Shown one piece after another: positions 16,335 to 25,710 of a stretch of DNA of 56,948 bases. Numbering within the stretch: position 1 is the stretch's first letter; every line of letters begins with the position of its first letter. Under the pieces are notes generated by a model that saw only the letters and a program-made list of their open reading frames with translations, was not told the origin of the DNA and did not search any database. This DNA is from an uncultured Burkholderiales bacterium (lineage in GTDB: Bacteria; Pseudomonadota; Gammaproteobacteria; Burkholderiales; Burkholderiaceae_C): contig CAIWWN010000081.1 in assembly GCA_903916355.1 (NCBI GenBank), forward strand, positions 1 through 56,948, in the 5' to 3' direction. Position numbers and translations under genes: made by a program.

Positions 16335-17219
16335 ATGGTGAGCGCTGTTTTTCATTCGGCCACTGCGGCCAAAGATGTGAAGGTCATGCCGGTGACGGCA
16401 CCGGCCCCAGCCCGTGTCGATGCGCCACCTGGCTACGACTGGAACGACCTGTTGATGGCCGTGATGCCGCCGGTGCTGGGCATGCTGCTGCTGGTGCTGA
16501 TTTGGTCCCTGGTCAGCATGGCCACGGCCGGCAGCATCCCGACACCGATCGACACGGCCAAGCAAGCGATCGACATCTTCAGCGACCCGTTCTACCGCAA
16601 GGGCCCGAACGACCAGGGCGTGGGCTGGAACGTGCTGGCCTCGCTGCAGCGCGTGGCCCTGGGCTTTGGCTTGGCGGCCGTGGTCGGCATTCCGGCCGGC
16701 TTTGTGATTGGCCGCTTTGAGTTCATCAGCCGCATGTTCAATCCGCTGATCAGCCTGATGCGCCCGGTCTCGCCCTTGGCTTGGTTGCCGATTGGTCTGT
16801 TGGTGTTCAAGGGCGCGCATCCCGCCGCCATCTGGACGATTTTCATCTGCTCGATCTGGCCGATGATCATCAACACGGCGGTGGGTGTGCAGCGTGTGCC
16901 GCAAGACTATATGAACGTGGCACGCGTGTTGAATCTGAGTGAATGGAAGATCGTCACCAAGATCCTCTTCCCCTCTGTGCTGCCGTACATGTTGACCGGC
17001 GTGCGCCTGGCCGTGGGCACCGCCTGGCTGGTGATCGTGGCGGCCGAGATGCTGACCGGCGGCGTGGGCATCGGCTTTTGGGTCTGGGACGAGTGGAACA
17101 ACCTCAACGTCAAGAACATCATCATCGCCATTTTTGTCATCGGCATCGTTGGCCTGTTGCTCGAATACGCCTTGATCAAAATCGCATCCGCATTCACATA
17201 CGAAGAGGTGAAGTCATGA
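16335..17219 (+). CDS. nrtB: Nitrate ABC transporter permease
   Basis: 294-residue inner-membrane permease of the NrtB/SsuC family, with about six membrane segments from residue 40 onward and the EAA-type loop in VPQDYMNVARVLNLSEWKIVTKILFPSVLPYMLTG-like order. The segment AWLVIVAAEMLTGGVGIGFW is typical of NrtB. It follows nrtA and overlaps nrtD by ATGA, so the transporter subunits are translated together. Confidence 0.94.
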   Translation: MVSAVFHSATAAKDVKVMPVTAPAPARVDAPPGYDWNDLLMAVMPPVLGMLLLVLIWSLVSMATAGSIPTPIDTAKQAIDIFSDPFYRKGPNDQGVGWNVLASLQRVALGFGLAAVVGIPAGFVIGRFEFISRMFNPLISLMRPVSPLAWLPIGLLVFKGAHPAAIWTIFICSIWPMIINTAVGVQRVPQDYMNVARVLNLSEWKIVTKILFPSVLPYMLTGVRLAVGTAWLVIVAAEMLTGGVGIGFWVWDEWNNLNVKNIIIAIFVIGIVGLLLEYALIKIASAFTYEEVKS

Positions 17220-18055
17220 GCAATCAAACCCTGAACGCCAAGTTCATTGAAATTGAGGGTGTGGCCCAGACTTTCAAAACCAAGAAGGGCAACTTCCCGG
17301 CCTTGCGTGACATCCACCTCACCGTGGCCAAGGGCGAATTTGTGGCCCTGATCGGCCACAGCGGCTGCGGCAAGTCCACGCTGCTGAACCTGATCGCCGG
17401 CTTGACGATGCCGACCGAGGGCCACTTGCTGTGTGCCAACCGCGAAATCGCCGGCCCTGGCCCGGACCGCGCGGTGGTGTTCCAGAACCATTCGTTGTTG
17501 CCTTGGCTCACCTGCTTTGAGAACGTCTACTTGGGTGTGGAGCGCGTGTTTGGTGCGGCTTCTAAGAGCACGGGTGCCGCGTCAGAAAACAAGGCCCAGT
17601 TGATGGCCCGCACCGACGCAGCACTGGCCCTGGTGGGTCTCACGGCGGCGGCACAAAAGCGCCCTGGCGAAATTTCGGGCGGCATGAAGCAGCGCGTGGG
17701 CATTGCCCGGGCCCTGGCCATGGAGCCCAAAGTACTGTTGATGGACGAGCCCTTCGGCGCCCTGGACGCGTTGACCCGCGCCAAGCTGCAAGACGAGCTC
17801 TTGGACATCGTGGCGCGCACGCAAAGCACGGTGGTCATGGTGACACACGACGTGGACGAAGCAGTCCTGCTATCGGACAAGATCGTGATGATGACCAATG
17901 GGCCAGCCGCCACGATTGGCGAAGTGCTGTATGTAGACCTGCCGCGACCACGCCGACGGGTCGAACTGGCCGAAAACGCCGACTACCAGCAGTACCGCAA
18001 AGCGGTGATTGACTTCTTGTACACCCGCCAAGCCCACGTCGAAAAAACAGCCTGA
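17216..18055 (+). CDS. nrtD: Nitrate ABC transporter ATP-binding protein
   Basis: 279-residue ATPase. The ATG at 17216 overlaps the nrtB stop. Walker A GHSGCGKST, signature region ISGGMKQRVGIARALAMEPKVLLMDEP with Walker B and the switch His in VTHDVDEAVLLSDKIVMM are intact. There is no C-terminal NrtA-like domain, so it is the NrtD/NasD form rather than NrtC. It powers nitrate import through NrtB. nirB follows after 61 bases. Confidence 0.94.
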   Translation: MSNQTLNAKFIEIEGVAQTFKTKKGNFPALRDIHLTVAKGEFVALIGHSGCGKSTLLNLIAGLTMPTEGHLLCANREIAGPGPDRAVVFQNHSLLPWLTCFENVYLGVERVFGAASKSTGAASENKAQLMARTDAALALVGLTAAAQKRPGEISGGMKQRVGIARALAMEPKVLLMDEPFGALDALTRAKLQDELLDIVARTQSTVVMVTHDVDEAVLLSDKIVMMTNGPAATIGEVLYVDLPRPRRRVELAENADYQQYRKAVIDFLYTRQAHVEKTA

Positions 18056-18116
18056 AAACCTGGCGGGACAGACCTGGCCGCAGGCCTGCTCTGTCCTCAA
18101 CTGATTGGAATAAACC

Positions 18117-20585
18117 ATGGACATGCGAACCCACCCCCAACCCAAAATGAAGCTGGTGCTGATTGGCAACGGCATGGCCGGCGTGCGCACGCTGGAAGAG
18201 TTGCTGAAGATCGCCCCTGATTTGTACGACATCACCGTCTTTGGCACCGAACCACACCCCAACTACAACCGCATTTTGTTGTCGCCGGTGCTGGCTGGCG
18301 AACAAACACTGGACGAGATCGTGCTGAACGATTGGTCTTGGTACACCGACAACCAGATTGACCTGCACACAGGCTGGACGGTGACCGAGGTGGACCGCAT
18401 CAAGCGCGTGGTGCATGCGACCAATGCCCAGGGTCAGGTCATGACCTCCGCATACGATCGATTGGTGGTGGCCACGGGCTCCAACCCCTTCATGCTGCCC
18501 CTGCCCGGCAAAGACCTGCAAGGCGTGCTGGCCTACCGCGACATTGCCGACACCCAGGCCATGATCGACGCGGCCACGCAGTACCCACACGCGGTGGTGA
18601 TTGGCGGCGGCCTGCTCGGCCTGGAAGCTGCCAACGGATTGATGAAACGCGGCATGCAAGTGACCGTGGTGCATGGGAGCGATTGGCTGATGGAGCGCCA
18701 ACTCGACAATGTATCGGGCCAATTGCTGCAGCAGTCGCTCGAGGCGCGCGGCCTGCAGTTCCGCATGAACGCGCAAACCTCGGCGCTGATCGGTAACGAG
18801 TCGGGTCGCGTCAGCAAGGTGGAGTTCAAAGACGGCTCGCACGTGCTGGCCGACTTGGTAGTGATGGCGGTCGGCATTCGCCCCAACACGCAACTGGCCG
18901 AAAGTATGGGCCTGCATGTGAACCGCGGCATTGTGGTTAGCGACACTTTGCAAACCGTGACCGACCCGCGCATCTACGCCGTGGGCGAATGTGCGGCGCA
19001 CCGTGGCATTGCCTATGGTTTGGTGGCGCCTCTGTTTGAACAAGGCAAAGTGCTGGCCAACCATTTGGCCGAGTTCGGCATTGGCCGCTACACCGGGTCC
19101 CTGACCTCGACCAAGCTCAAGGTCACAGGCATCGACTTGTTCTCGGCCGGCAACTTCATGGGCGACGAGAGCACCGAAGACATCGTGATGAGCGACCCCG
19201 CCGGCGGCATCTACAAAAAGCTGGTGATTCAAGGCGACAAGCTGGTGGGCGCCTGCCTGTATGGCGACACGGTGGACGGCAGCTGGTACTTCAAACTGCT
19301 GCGCGACGGCCGCAGCGTGGCCGACATCCGCGACAAGCTCATGTTTGGCGAATCGAACATTGGCGACGTGGGTCATCAAGGCCAAAGCAAAGCCTCTGCC
19401 ATGGCAGACACCGACGAAGTGTGCGGTTGCAACGGCGTGACCAAGGGCGCGATTTGCAAGACCATCAAAGACAAAAGCTTGTTCACGCTGGAAGAAGTGC
19501 GCAAACAGACCAAGGCCAGCGCCAGTTGCGGCTCCTGCACCGGCTTGGTGGAGCAAATTTTGATGTTCACCGCCGGCGGTGACTACTCGGCCACACCCAA
19601 GACCAAAGCCATGTGCGGTTGCACCGAGCATGGGCATCAGGCCGTGCGCGACGCGATTGTGCAAAACAAATTACTCACCATTGGCGGCGTCTTCAAGGCC
19701 ATGGACTGGCGCACGCCCAACGGCTGCGCCAGCTGCCGCCCCGCTGTCAATTACTACCTGCTCAGCAGCTGGCCCAAAGAGGCTCAAGACGATCCGCAAA
19801 GCCGCTACATCAACGAGCGCAGCCACGCCAACATCCAAAAAGACGGCACCTACAGCGTGATCCCGCGCATGTGGGCGGGCGAAACCACGGCCGCCGAACT
19901 GCGCCGCATTGCCGACGTGGTGGACAAGTACAACATCCCCACCGTCAAAGTCACAGGCGGCCAGCGCATCGATTTGCTGGGCGTGAAGAAAGAAGACCTG
20001 GTCAATGTCTGGAAAGACATCGGCATGCCTTCGGGCCACGCCTACGCCAAAGCGCTGCGCACGGTGAAAACCTGCGTGGGCAGCGAGTGGTGCCGCATGG
20101 GCACGCAAGACAGCACGCAAATGGGCAAGGACTTGGAAAAAGCCATGTGGCGCATGTATGCGCCGCACAAGGTCAAGTTCGCCGTTTCGGGCTGCCCGCG
20201 CAATTGTGCTGAAGCAGGGATCAAAGACGTGGGCATCATTGGCGTGGACAGCGGCTGGGAAATGTATGTGGGTGGCAACGGCGGCATCAAGACCGAAGTG
20301 GCACACTTTTTCACCAAGCTCAAAACGGCCGAAGAGGTGCTGGAGTACACCGGCGCTTTCATGCAGTTGTACCGCGAAGAAGGCTGGTACCTGGAGCGCA
20401 CGGTGCACTACATCAACCGCGTCGGGCTGGACTATGTGAAGAAGAAAATTCTGGACGATGCCGTGTTGCGTGTGGCGCTGTGGGCCAAGCTGCAAGCCGC
20501 CTTGGATGGCGAACCCGATCCGTGGTTTGAACACAGCAAAGCCCAGCTGGACACGCGTCAGTTCACCCCCCTCATCACCGCCTAA
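18117..20585 (+). CDS. nirB: Assimilatory NADH nitrite reductase, large subunit
   Basis: Cytoplasmic siroheme enzyme reducing nitrite to ammonium with NADH; 822 residues. Order: FAD/NAD oxidoreductase domain (VLIGNGMAGVRTLEEL near 12-30; VVIGGGLLGLEAANGL), a BFD-type [2Fe-2S] domain (VCGCNGVTKG ... SCGSCTGL, about 433-480), a second cysteine cluster (MCGCTEHGH ... GCASCRPA), then the ferredoxin-like and siroheme/4Fe-4S part with CVGSEWC and SGCPRNCAE (about 650-697). The small subunit NirD follows after a REP-like palindrome. Siroheme depends on CobA-type methylation encoded downstream. Confidence 0.97.
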   Translation: MDMRTHPQPKMKLVLIGNGMAGVRTLEELLKIAPDLYDITVFGTEPHPNYNRILLSPVLAGEQTLDEIVLNDWSWYTDNQIDLHTGWTVTEVDRIKRVVHATNAQGQVMTSAYDRLVVATGSNPFMLPLPGKDLQGVLAYRDIADTQAMIDAATQYPHAVVIGGGLLGLEAANGLMKRGMQVTVVHGSDWLMERQLDNVSGQLLQQSLEARGLQFRMNAQTSALIGNESGRVSKVEFKDGSHVLADLVVMAVGIRPNTQLAESMGLHVNRGIVVSDTLQTVTDPRIYAVGECAAHRGIAYGLVAPLFEQGKVLANHLAEFGIGRYTGSLTSTKLKVTGIDLFSAGNFMGDESTEDIVMSDPAGGIYKKLVIQGDKLVGACLYGDTVDGSWYFKLLRDGRSVADIRDKLMFGESNIGDVGHQGQSKASAMADTDEVCGCNGVTKGAICKTIKDKSLFTLEEVRKQTKASASCGSCTGLVEQILMFTAGGDYSATPKTKAMCGCTEHGHQAVRDAIVQNKLLTIGGVFKAMDWRTPNGCASCRPAVNYYLLSSWPKEAQDDPQSRYINERSHANIQKDGTYSVIPRMWAGETTAAELRRIADVVDKYNIPTVKVTGGQRIDLLGVKKEDLVNVWKDIGMPSGHAYAKALRTVKTCVGSEWCRMGTQDSTQMGKDLEKAMWRMYAPHKVKFAVSGCPRNCAEAGIKDVGIIGVDSGWEMYVGGNGGIKTEVAHFFTKLKTAEEVLEYTGAFMQLYREEGWYLERTVHYINRVGLDYVKKKILDDAVLRVALWAKLQAALDGEPDPWFEHSKAQLDTRQFTPLITA

Positions 20586-20629
20586 GCCGATCTCCCTATT
20601 TCCCCATGCCCAAATTCCCACATGCCCCC

Positions 20630-20701
20630 TGTAGGAGCCTGCCTGCAGGCGATTCTTTGTTGACCGCATGCCTAGAAATCGCCAGCAGGCTGGCTCCTAC
20701 A
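20630..20701. repeat. REP-like inverted repeat, copy 2, between nirB and nirD
   Basis: Arms 20630-20655 (TGTAGGAGCCTGCC...GATT) and 20677-20701 (AATC...GGCTCCTACA) match in 23 of 25 positions, with a 21-base loop. The right arm equals copy 1 in reverse. Transcribed, it forms a strong stem-loop inside the operon that could protect nirB mRNA or lower nirD expression. Confidence 0.75.
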
Positions 20702-20723
20702 AGCTACCAAACAGGAACGAACG

Positions 20724-21110
20724 ATGACCGCATGGACAAAAATTTGCCACATTGAAGACATCCCGGTCTTGGGCTCGCGCCGTGTAGCGCGCGACCAAGG
20801 GCTGGATGTGGCGGTGTTTCGCAATGACAGCGATGAGGTGTTTGCCCTGCTCGACAGGTGCCCGCACAAAGGCGGCCCGCTGTCGCAAGGCATTGTGTTC
20901 GGCACCAGCGTGGCCTGCCCGCTGCACAACTGGAACATTGGCCTGTGCGACGGCCAAGCCCAGGCGCCCGACTCTGGCTGCACACCGCGCTTTGAGGTCA
21001 AACTGGACGCGGGCGTGGTCTACCTGAAAGCCGATGAGTTGCGGGGCTTGGCTACTGACCTGACCCGTCCCATCGCTGGACCTGCCCGTCGCAACACCAG
21101 CCACGTTTAA
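20724..21110 (+). CDS. nirD: Nitrite reductase small subunit (Rieske-type)
   Basis: 128 residues with a Rieske [2Fe-2S] fold: CPHKGG (C46, H48) and CPLHNW (C65, H68), so all four cluster ligands are kept. NirD pairs with NirB for NADH-dependent nitrite reduction. It follows nirB after a REP-like hairpin and ends 4 bases before the nasA start, suggesting coupled translation. The C-terminal tail after residue 110 is unstructured-looking and slightly longer than usual. Confidence 0.95.
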   Translation: MTAWTKICHIEDIPVLGSRRVARDQGLDVAVFRNDSDEVFALLDRCPHKGGPLSQGIVFGTSVACPLHNWNIGLCDGQAQAPDSGCTPRFEVKLDAGVVYLKADELRGLATDLTRPIAGPARRNTSHV

Positions 21111-21114
21111 GCCC

Positions 21115-23955
21115 GTGATCCCCATCGTCCGCGAAACCCATTCCACTTGCCCTTACTGCGGTGTGGGCTGCGGGGTGATCATCGAATCGCGCGGGCCAGA
21201 GATCACCGGCGTGCGCGGCGACCCGGCGCACCCGGCCAATTTTGGGCGGCTGTGCACCAAGGGCTCGACCTTGCACCTGACGGCCAGCCCGACCCTGGCG
21301 CAGCACACGCGCTTGCTGCAACCCCTGCAGCGCTTGACGCGCGGCGCCCCCGCCCAGGCCATCGGGTGGGCACCCGCTTTGGACTTGGCGAGCAACCGCT
21401 TGACGCAAATCGTGGAAAGTCATGGCGCAGAGGCGGTGGGCTTTTACATCTCCGGCCAGCTGCTGACCGAGGACTATTACGTTTTCAACAAACTGGTCAA
21501 AGGGCTGCTGGGCACCAACAACATCGACAGCAACTCGCGCTTGTGCATGAGCAGCGCGGTGGCCGGCTACAAAATGACCTTGGGCGCCGACGCGCCGCCC
21601 GCTTGTTACGACGACATTGCGCAGGCCACCTGCATCTTCATTGTTGGCAGCAACGCGGCCTGGGCGCACCCGATTTTGTTTCGTCGCATCGAAGACGCGA
21701 AAAAAGCCAATCCTGATTTGAAAATCATCGTCGCCGATCCGCGACGCACCGACACGGCCGAGCTGGCCGACCTGTACCTGCCGCTGCAACCGGGCTCGGA
21801 CGTGATGCTGTTTCATGGCCTGCTGCACCTGATGCTGCGTGAAGGCTGGACGCAGCCGAGCTACATCGCCGCGCACACCCAAGGTTTTGAGGCCTTGCAA
21901 GCGGTGGTGCAAGACGCCACGCCCGATCAGGTAGCGCAAATTTGCGGCATCAACCCACACGACTTGCTGCAGGCTGCGGGCTGGTTTGCCACCTCACTGG
22001 CCACCCTGAGTTTGTACTGCCAGGGCTTGAACCAAAGCAGCAGTGGCACCGTCAAAAACGCCGCCTTGATCAACCTGCATTTGGCCAGCGCGCAGATCGG
22101 CAAAGCCGGCGCGGGTCCTCTGTCGCTGACCGGCCAGCCCAACGCCATGGGCGGGCGCGAAGTTGGCGGCATGGCCAATTTGCTCAGCGCGCACCGCGAC
22201 CTGGCCAACCCCCAGCACCGCGCCGAAGTTGCCGCTTTGTGGGGTGTTCCAGATGTTCCCGCCAAGCCCGGCCTGACGGCGGTGGAAATGTTCCAAGCCG
22301 CTGCCGACGGTCAGATCAAAGCGTTGTGGATTGCTTGCACCAACCCGGCGCAGTCCATGCCCGATCAGGCCACGGTGCGCCGCGCGCTGGAGCGGGCCGA
22401 GTTTGTGGTGGTGCAAGAAGCCTTTGCCACCGCCGCCACCTGCGACTGGGCGGACCTGCTTTTGCCGGCCACCACCTGGGGCGAAAAAGAAGGCACGGTG
22501 ACCAACAGCGAGCGGCGTATCAGCCGCGTGCGCGCGGCCGTGCCGCCGCCTGGCGAGGCCCGGCACGACTGGCAGATCGTGGTGGATCTGGGGCGCCGCT
22601 TGGAAAGAACTCTGGCCCGCTCACCGCAGCAAAGCCTGTTTGCATTTGACACGCCCGAAGCGATTTGGAATGAACACCGCGCCAGCACGCGCGGGCGCGA
22701 TCTGGACATCACCGGCCTGAACTACCAACTGCTGGAGCAGGCTGGGCCGCAGCAATGGCCTTATGCCCAAGGGGCCAGCCAAGGCCTAGCGCGCTTGTAC
22801 GAAGACGGGCAGTTCCCCACCGCCAGCGGCAAGGCCAATTTTGCCGCCGTGACATGGCAAGACGTGGCCGAACCCCGCGTGTCGCGCTTTCCGTTTTCGC
22901 TGACCACGGGCCGCTTGCGCGACCATTGGCACGGCATGACGCGCACCGGCACGCTGGGCCGCTTGTTTGCGCATGTGCCCGAGCCGGTGGTGCAAATGCA
23001 TGCCCAAGATATGGAGCGCCATGGCATTGCCGAGGGCGAGCTGGTGTTTGTCACCAGCAAGCGCGGCAGCCTGGTGGTGCCAGCGCAGGCCAGCAACACC
23101 CTACAAAGCGCGCAGGTGTTCATGGCCATGCACTGGGGCAGCGATGTGCTCAGCGGCCGCGACAACCAAGGCAACCCCTTGGCCGGCGTGAACGCCTTGA
23201 CCACCTCGGACTTTTGCGCCACCTCCAAACAACCCGAGCTGAAACATGCGGCGGTGCGCATCCTCAAAGCTGAGCTGCCTTGGGGTTTGATCGCCATGGC
23301 TTGGCTGCCTGAAGAACAACTGTGGCGCGCCCGCCAGACCTTGCAAAGCCTGATGCCCCGTTTCAGCTTTGCCTCTTGCGTGCCATTTGCCCAAGCTTCG
23401 GCCTTGGGGGATGACGCATCCCCGCGCAGCGGCCTGTTGTTTCGCGCCGCAGACGATCAAGCGCCTGACGCGGCGGTGCTCGAAGAAATCGCAGAATGCC
23501 TGGGTTTGAACCAGCCCGGAGTGATCCAGTACCAAGACGTACGCCGAGGCCAACGCCGCGCCGCGCTCCTGTCTACGCCCCAGGGCACAGGAGCGCAGCG
23601 GCATTTGACGGCCTTCATGCTGGCGGGCGACACGCAATCGGCCGATTGGCTGCAAGCGGTGCTGTTCAACCAAAACGCTGCGCAAGGCTTTGGCCGTCAA
23701 CTGCTGCAGCCAAGCAAAAAGCCGCCAGTGCCTTTGGCCGCGGCCCGCAAACAAGTTTGCAGTTGCTGGAACGTGAGCGAAGACGCCATCCTGAGTTGCC
23801 TGCGCCCGCTGCAAGGCGAGAGCGAAGCTAAGCTGATGCAATTGCAAGCCGAGCTCAAATGCGGCACGCAATGCGGCTCTTGTGTACCGGAATTGCGCCG
23901 GTTGGTTCGCAACAGCAACAGCCCGAACACCGCTTTCAATGCCACGGCAGCCTGA
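21115..23955 (+). CDS. nasA: Assimilatory nitrate reductase, catalytic subunit with C-terminal [2Fe-2S] domain
   Basis: 946-residue molybdopterin enzyme reducing nitrate to nitrite in the cytoplasm. An N-terminal [4Fe-4S] site (C12, C15, C19, C47) precedes the bis-MGD domains (SNSRLCMSSAVAGYK, QPNAMGGREVGGMANLL, GRLRDHWHGMTRTG). From about residue 882 a BFD-like domain (CSCWNVSE ... CGTQCGSCVPEL) is fused, which probably takes electrons from a reductase. The start is GTG at 21115, 4 bases after the nirD stop, without a clear ribosome site. The Mo cofactor needs the Mog/Moa pathway. Confidence 0.95.
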   Translation: MIPIVRETHSTCPYCGVGCGVIIESRGPEITGVRGDPAHPANFGRLCTKGSTLHLTASPTLAQHTRLLQPLQRLTRGAPAQAIGWAPALDLASNRLTQIVESHGAEAVGFYISGQLLTEDYYVFNKLVKGLLGTNNIDSNSRLCMSSAVAGYKMTLGADAPPACYDDIAQATCIFIVGSNAAWAHPILFRRIEDAKKANPDLKIIVADPRRTDTAELADLYLPLQPGSDVMLFHGLLHLMLREGWTQPSYIAAHTQGFEALQAVVQDATPDQVAQICGINPHDLLQAAGWFATSLATLSLYCQGLNQSSSGTVKNAALINLHLASAQIGKAGAGPLSLTGQPNAMGGREVGGMANLLSAHRDLANPQHRAEVAALWGVPDVPAKPGLTAVEMFQAAADGQIKALWIACTNPAQSMPDQATVRRALERAEFVVVQEAFATAATCDWADLLLPATTWGEKEGTVTNSERRISRVRAAVPPPGEARHDWQIVVDLGRRLERTLARSPQQSLFAFDTPEAIWNEHRASTRGRDLDITGLNYQLLEQAGPQQWPYAQGASQGLARLYEDGQFPTASGKANFAAVTWQDVAEPRVSRFPFSLTTGRLRDHWHGMTRTGTLGRLFAHVPEPVVQMHAQDMERHGIAEGELVFVTSKRGSLVVPAQASNTLQSAQVFMAMHWGSDVLSGRDNQGNPLAGVNALTTSDFCATSKQPELKHAAVRILKAELPWGLIAMAWLPEEQLWRARQTLQSLMPRFSFASCVPFAQASALGDDASPRSGLLFRAADDQAPDAAVLEEIAECLGLNQPGVIQYQDVRRGQRRAALLSTPQGTGAQRHLTAFMLAGDTQSADWLQAVLFNQNAAQGFGRQLLQPSKKPPVPLAAARKQVCSCWNVSEDAILSCLRPLQGESEAKLMQLQAELKCGTQCGSCVPELRRLVRNSNSPNTAFNATAA

Positions 23956-23995
23956 GCCGGTCGGTCATTCACCTTATTGCCCAAAGTTATCAAGC

Positions 23996-24913
23996 ATGTC
24001 GCAAAATCGCAGCATGGGAATCAGTCAGTACATCAAAGACATCGGCCGCGGCAAAGACGGCGCTCGCTCGCTCGACCGCGCCCAAGCCGCAGACCTGTTT
24101 GGCCAGGTGCTGGACGGCAGCGTGACCGACCTGGAAATCGGCGCCTTTTGCTTGGCCATGCGCATCAAGGGAGAAACCGCCGAGGAGATGGCCGGATTTT
24201 TAGACGCCACCCACGCGCGCTTGAACTTGGTGCCCGAAAACGGCCTCACCACCGTGGTGCTGCCCAGCTACAACGGCGCACGCAAACTGCCGGTGCTCAC
24301 GCCTTTGCTGGCTTTGTTGCTGGCCCAACGTGGGGCGACCGTGGTGATTCACGGTACGGCCACCGAAGCCTCACGTGTGACCAGTGCCAGCGTGCTGCAG
24401 GCCTTGGGTGTTGCGGCCTGCGAACAGGTGAAGCCCGTGGCGGCAGGCGAAGTGGCCCTGATCCCAACCGAAGTGCTCTGCCCGGGCCTGAAACGCCTGC
24501 TCGATGTGCGCCGCGTGGTTGGCTTGCGCAACCCGGCGCACAGCCTGGTCAAACTCATGAACCCCTGCGCAGGCCGTGCCTTGGTGGTCGGCAGCTACAC
24601 ACACCCTGAATACGCAGTCTCCATGGGCGCGACCTTCACGCTCACCGGCCAACACGCTTTGCTGCTGCGCGGCACCGAAGGCGAGCCCGTGGCCGACCCA
24701 CGGCGCACACCGCAAATGGACCTCTATCAATCGGGCACCAGCCGTAATGTGCAAGCTGCGCAAACCGGCTCTTTGGCGCAGGTGCCGCATCTGCCCGGCC
24801 CCGAAGCCTTGGCCACGGCCAGCTATATTCAAGCCGTGCTTGATGGCGACTTGCCCGTTCCCACGCCGATCGCGCTGCAGGTGGAACACATCTTGCACGC
24901 CCTTCAAACATGA
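23996..24913 (+). CDS. ybiB: YbiB-type nucleic-acid-binding TrpD2 family protein
   Basis: About 305 residues of the glycosyl-transferase family 3 fold shared with anthranilate phosphoribosyltransferase: RAQAADLFGQVLDGSVTDLE, AFCLAMRIKGETAEEMAGFL, HGTATEASRVTSA. YbiB relatives bind nucleic acids rather than phosphoribosylate anthranilate. The start could be 23996 (MSQNRSMGISQY) or 24014 (MGISQY). It sits between nasA and cobA and overlaps cobA by ATGA, so it is part of the nitrate operon, though its role there is unknown. Confidence 0.85.
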   Translation: MSQNRSMGISQYIKDIGRGKDGARSLDRAQAADLFGQVLDGSVTDLEIGAFCLAMRIKGETAEEMAGFLDATHARLNLVPENGLTTVVLPSYNGARKLPVLTPLLALLLAQRGATVVIHGTATEASRVTSASVLQALGVAACEQVKPVAAGEVALIPTEVLCPGLKRLLDVRRVVGLRNPAHSLVKLMNPCAGRALVVGSYTHPEYAVSMGATFTLTGQHALLLRGTEGEPVADPRRTPQMDLYQSGTSRNVQAAQTGSLAQVPHLPGPEALATASYIQAVLDGDLPVPTPIALQVEHILHALQT

Positions 24914-25710
24914 CTTTCTCTACTTATCCTCAAGGCTCGTGCACCCTGGTGGGCGCTGGTCCCGGCGACCCAGACTTGTTGACGCTCAAGGCAGTCAAGG
25001 CGATTGCGGTCGCCAGCGTGATTTTTGCCGATGACCTGGTCAGCGAAGCCGTGCTGGCCCACGCTCAGCCCCAAGCGCGCATCGTGCATGTGGGCAAACG
25101 CGGCGGCTGCAAAAGCACGCCGCAAGCCTTCATTGAAAAACTGATGATCACCGCCGTGCACGAAGGCGAGCGCGTGGTGCGCCTCAAAGGCGGCGACCCG
25201 TTCATCTTTGGGCGCGGCGGCGAAGAGGTGGAGCATTTGCGCGCTGCGGGCATTGAGGTGACCGTCGTCAATGGCATCACCTCCGGCCTGGCGGGTTTGA
25301 CCAGCCTGGGCGCGCCGCTCACCCACCGCGAACATGCGCACGGCGTGGTGTTCGTCACTGGCCACGCCAAACCGGGCGACAGCGGAACCGATTGGCGCCA
25401 ACTGGCCAGCACCGCACGCCAAGCCAAGCTCACGCTGGTGATCTACATGGGCGTGAGCGGCGTCGTGCAAATTCAAAACGACCTGCTCACCGGCCTGGCA
25501 GCCAGCACACCCGTGGCCATCATTCAAAACGCCAGCCTGCCCACGCAGCGCCAGGCCTTGACCACCTTGGGCCAACTCGCCGCCACCATCGAGGCCGAGC
25601 AACTGCAAAGCCCGTGCGTGATCGTGGTCGGCGATGTGGTGCAAGGCGCTATGGCCTGGCAAGCGAGTGATACGCAGACCGAACAAACTGGCTTGACGCG
25701 TGCGGCCTGA
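24910..25710 (+). CDS. cobA: Uroporphyrinogen-III C-methyltransferase
   Basis: 266-residue SAM-dependent methylase making precorrin-2, the precursor of siroheme. Signatures are LVGAGPGDPDLLTLKAV near the N-terminus, RLKGGDPFIFGRGGEE around residue 90 and TSGLAGLTSLGAPLTHRE. There is no CysG dehydrogenase/ferrochelatase domain. Its place at the end of the nrt-nir-nas operon fits supply of siroheme to NirB. It overlaps ybiB by 4 bases. Confidence 0.96.
   Translation: MTFSTYPQGSCTLVGAGPGDPDLLTLKAVKAIAVASVIFADDLVSEAVLAHAQPQARIVHVGKRGGCKSTPQAFIEKLMITAVHEGERVVRLKGGDPFIFGRGGEEVEHLRAAGIEVTVVNGITSGLAGLTSLGAPLTHREHAHGVVFVTGHAKPGDSGTDWRQLASTARQAKLTLVIYMGVSGVVQIQNDLLTGLAASTPVAIIQNASLPTQRQALTTLGQLAATIEAEQLQSPCVIVVGDVVQGAMAWQASDTQTEQTGLTRAA

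Noticed and set aside
17835-19664. 609-codon open frame on the minus strand
   Set aside because: Antisense to nirB and nrtD, with a His/Val/Gly-rich shadow composition and no recognisable domain.
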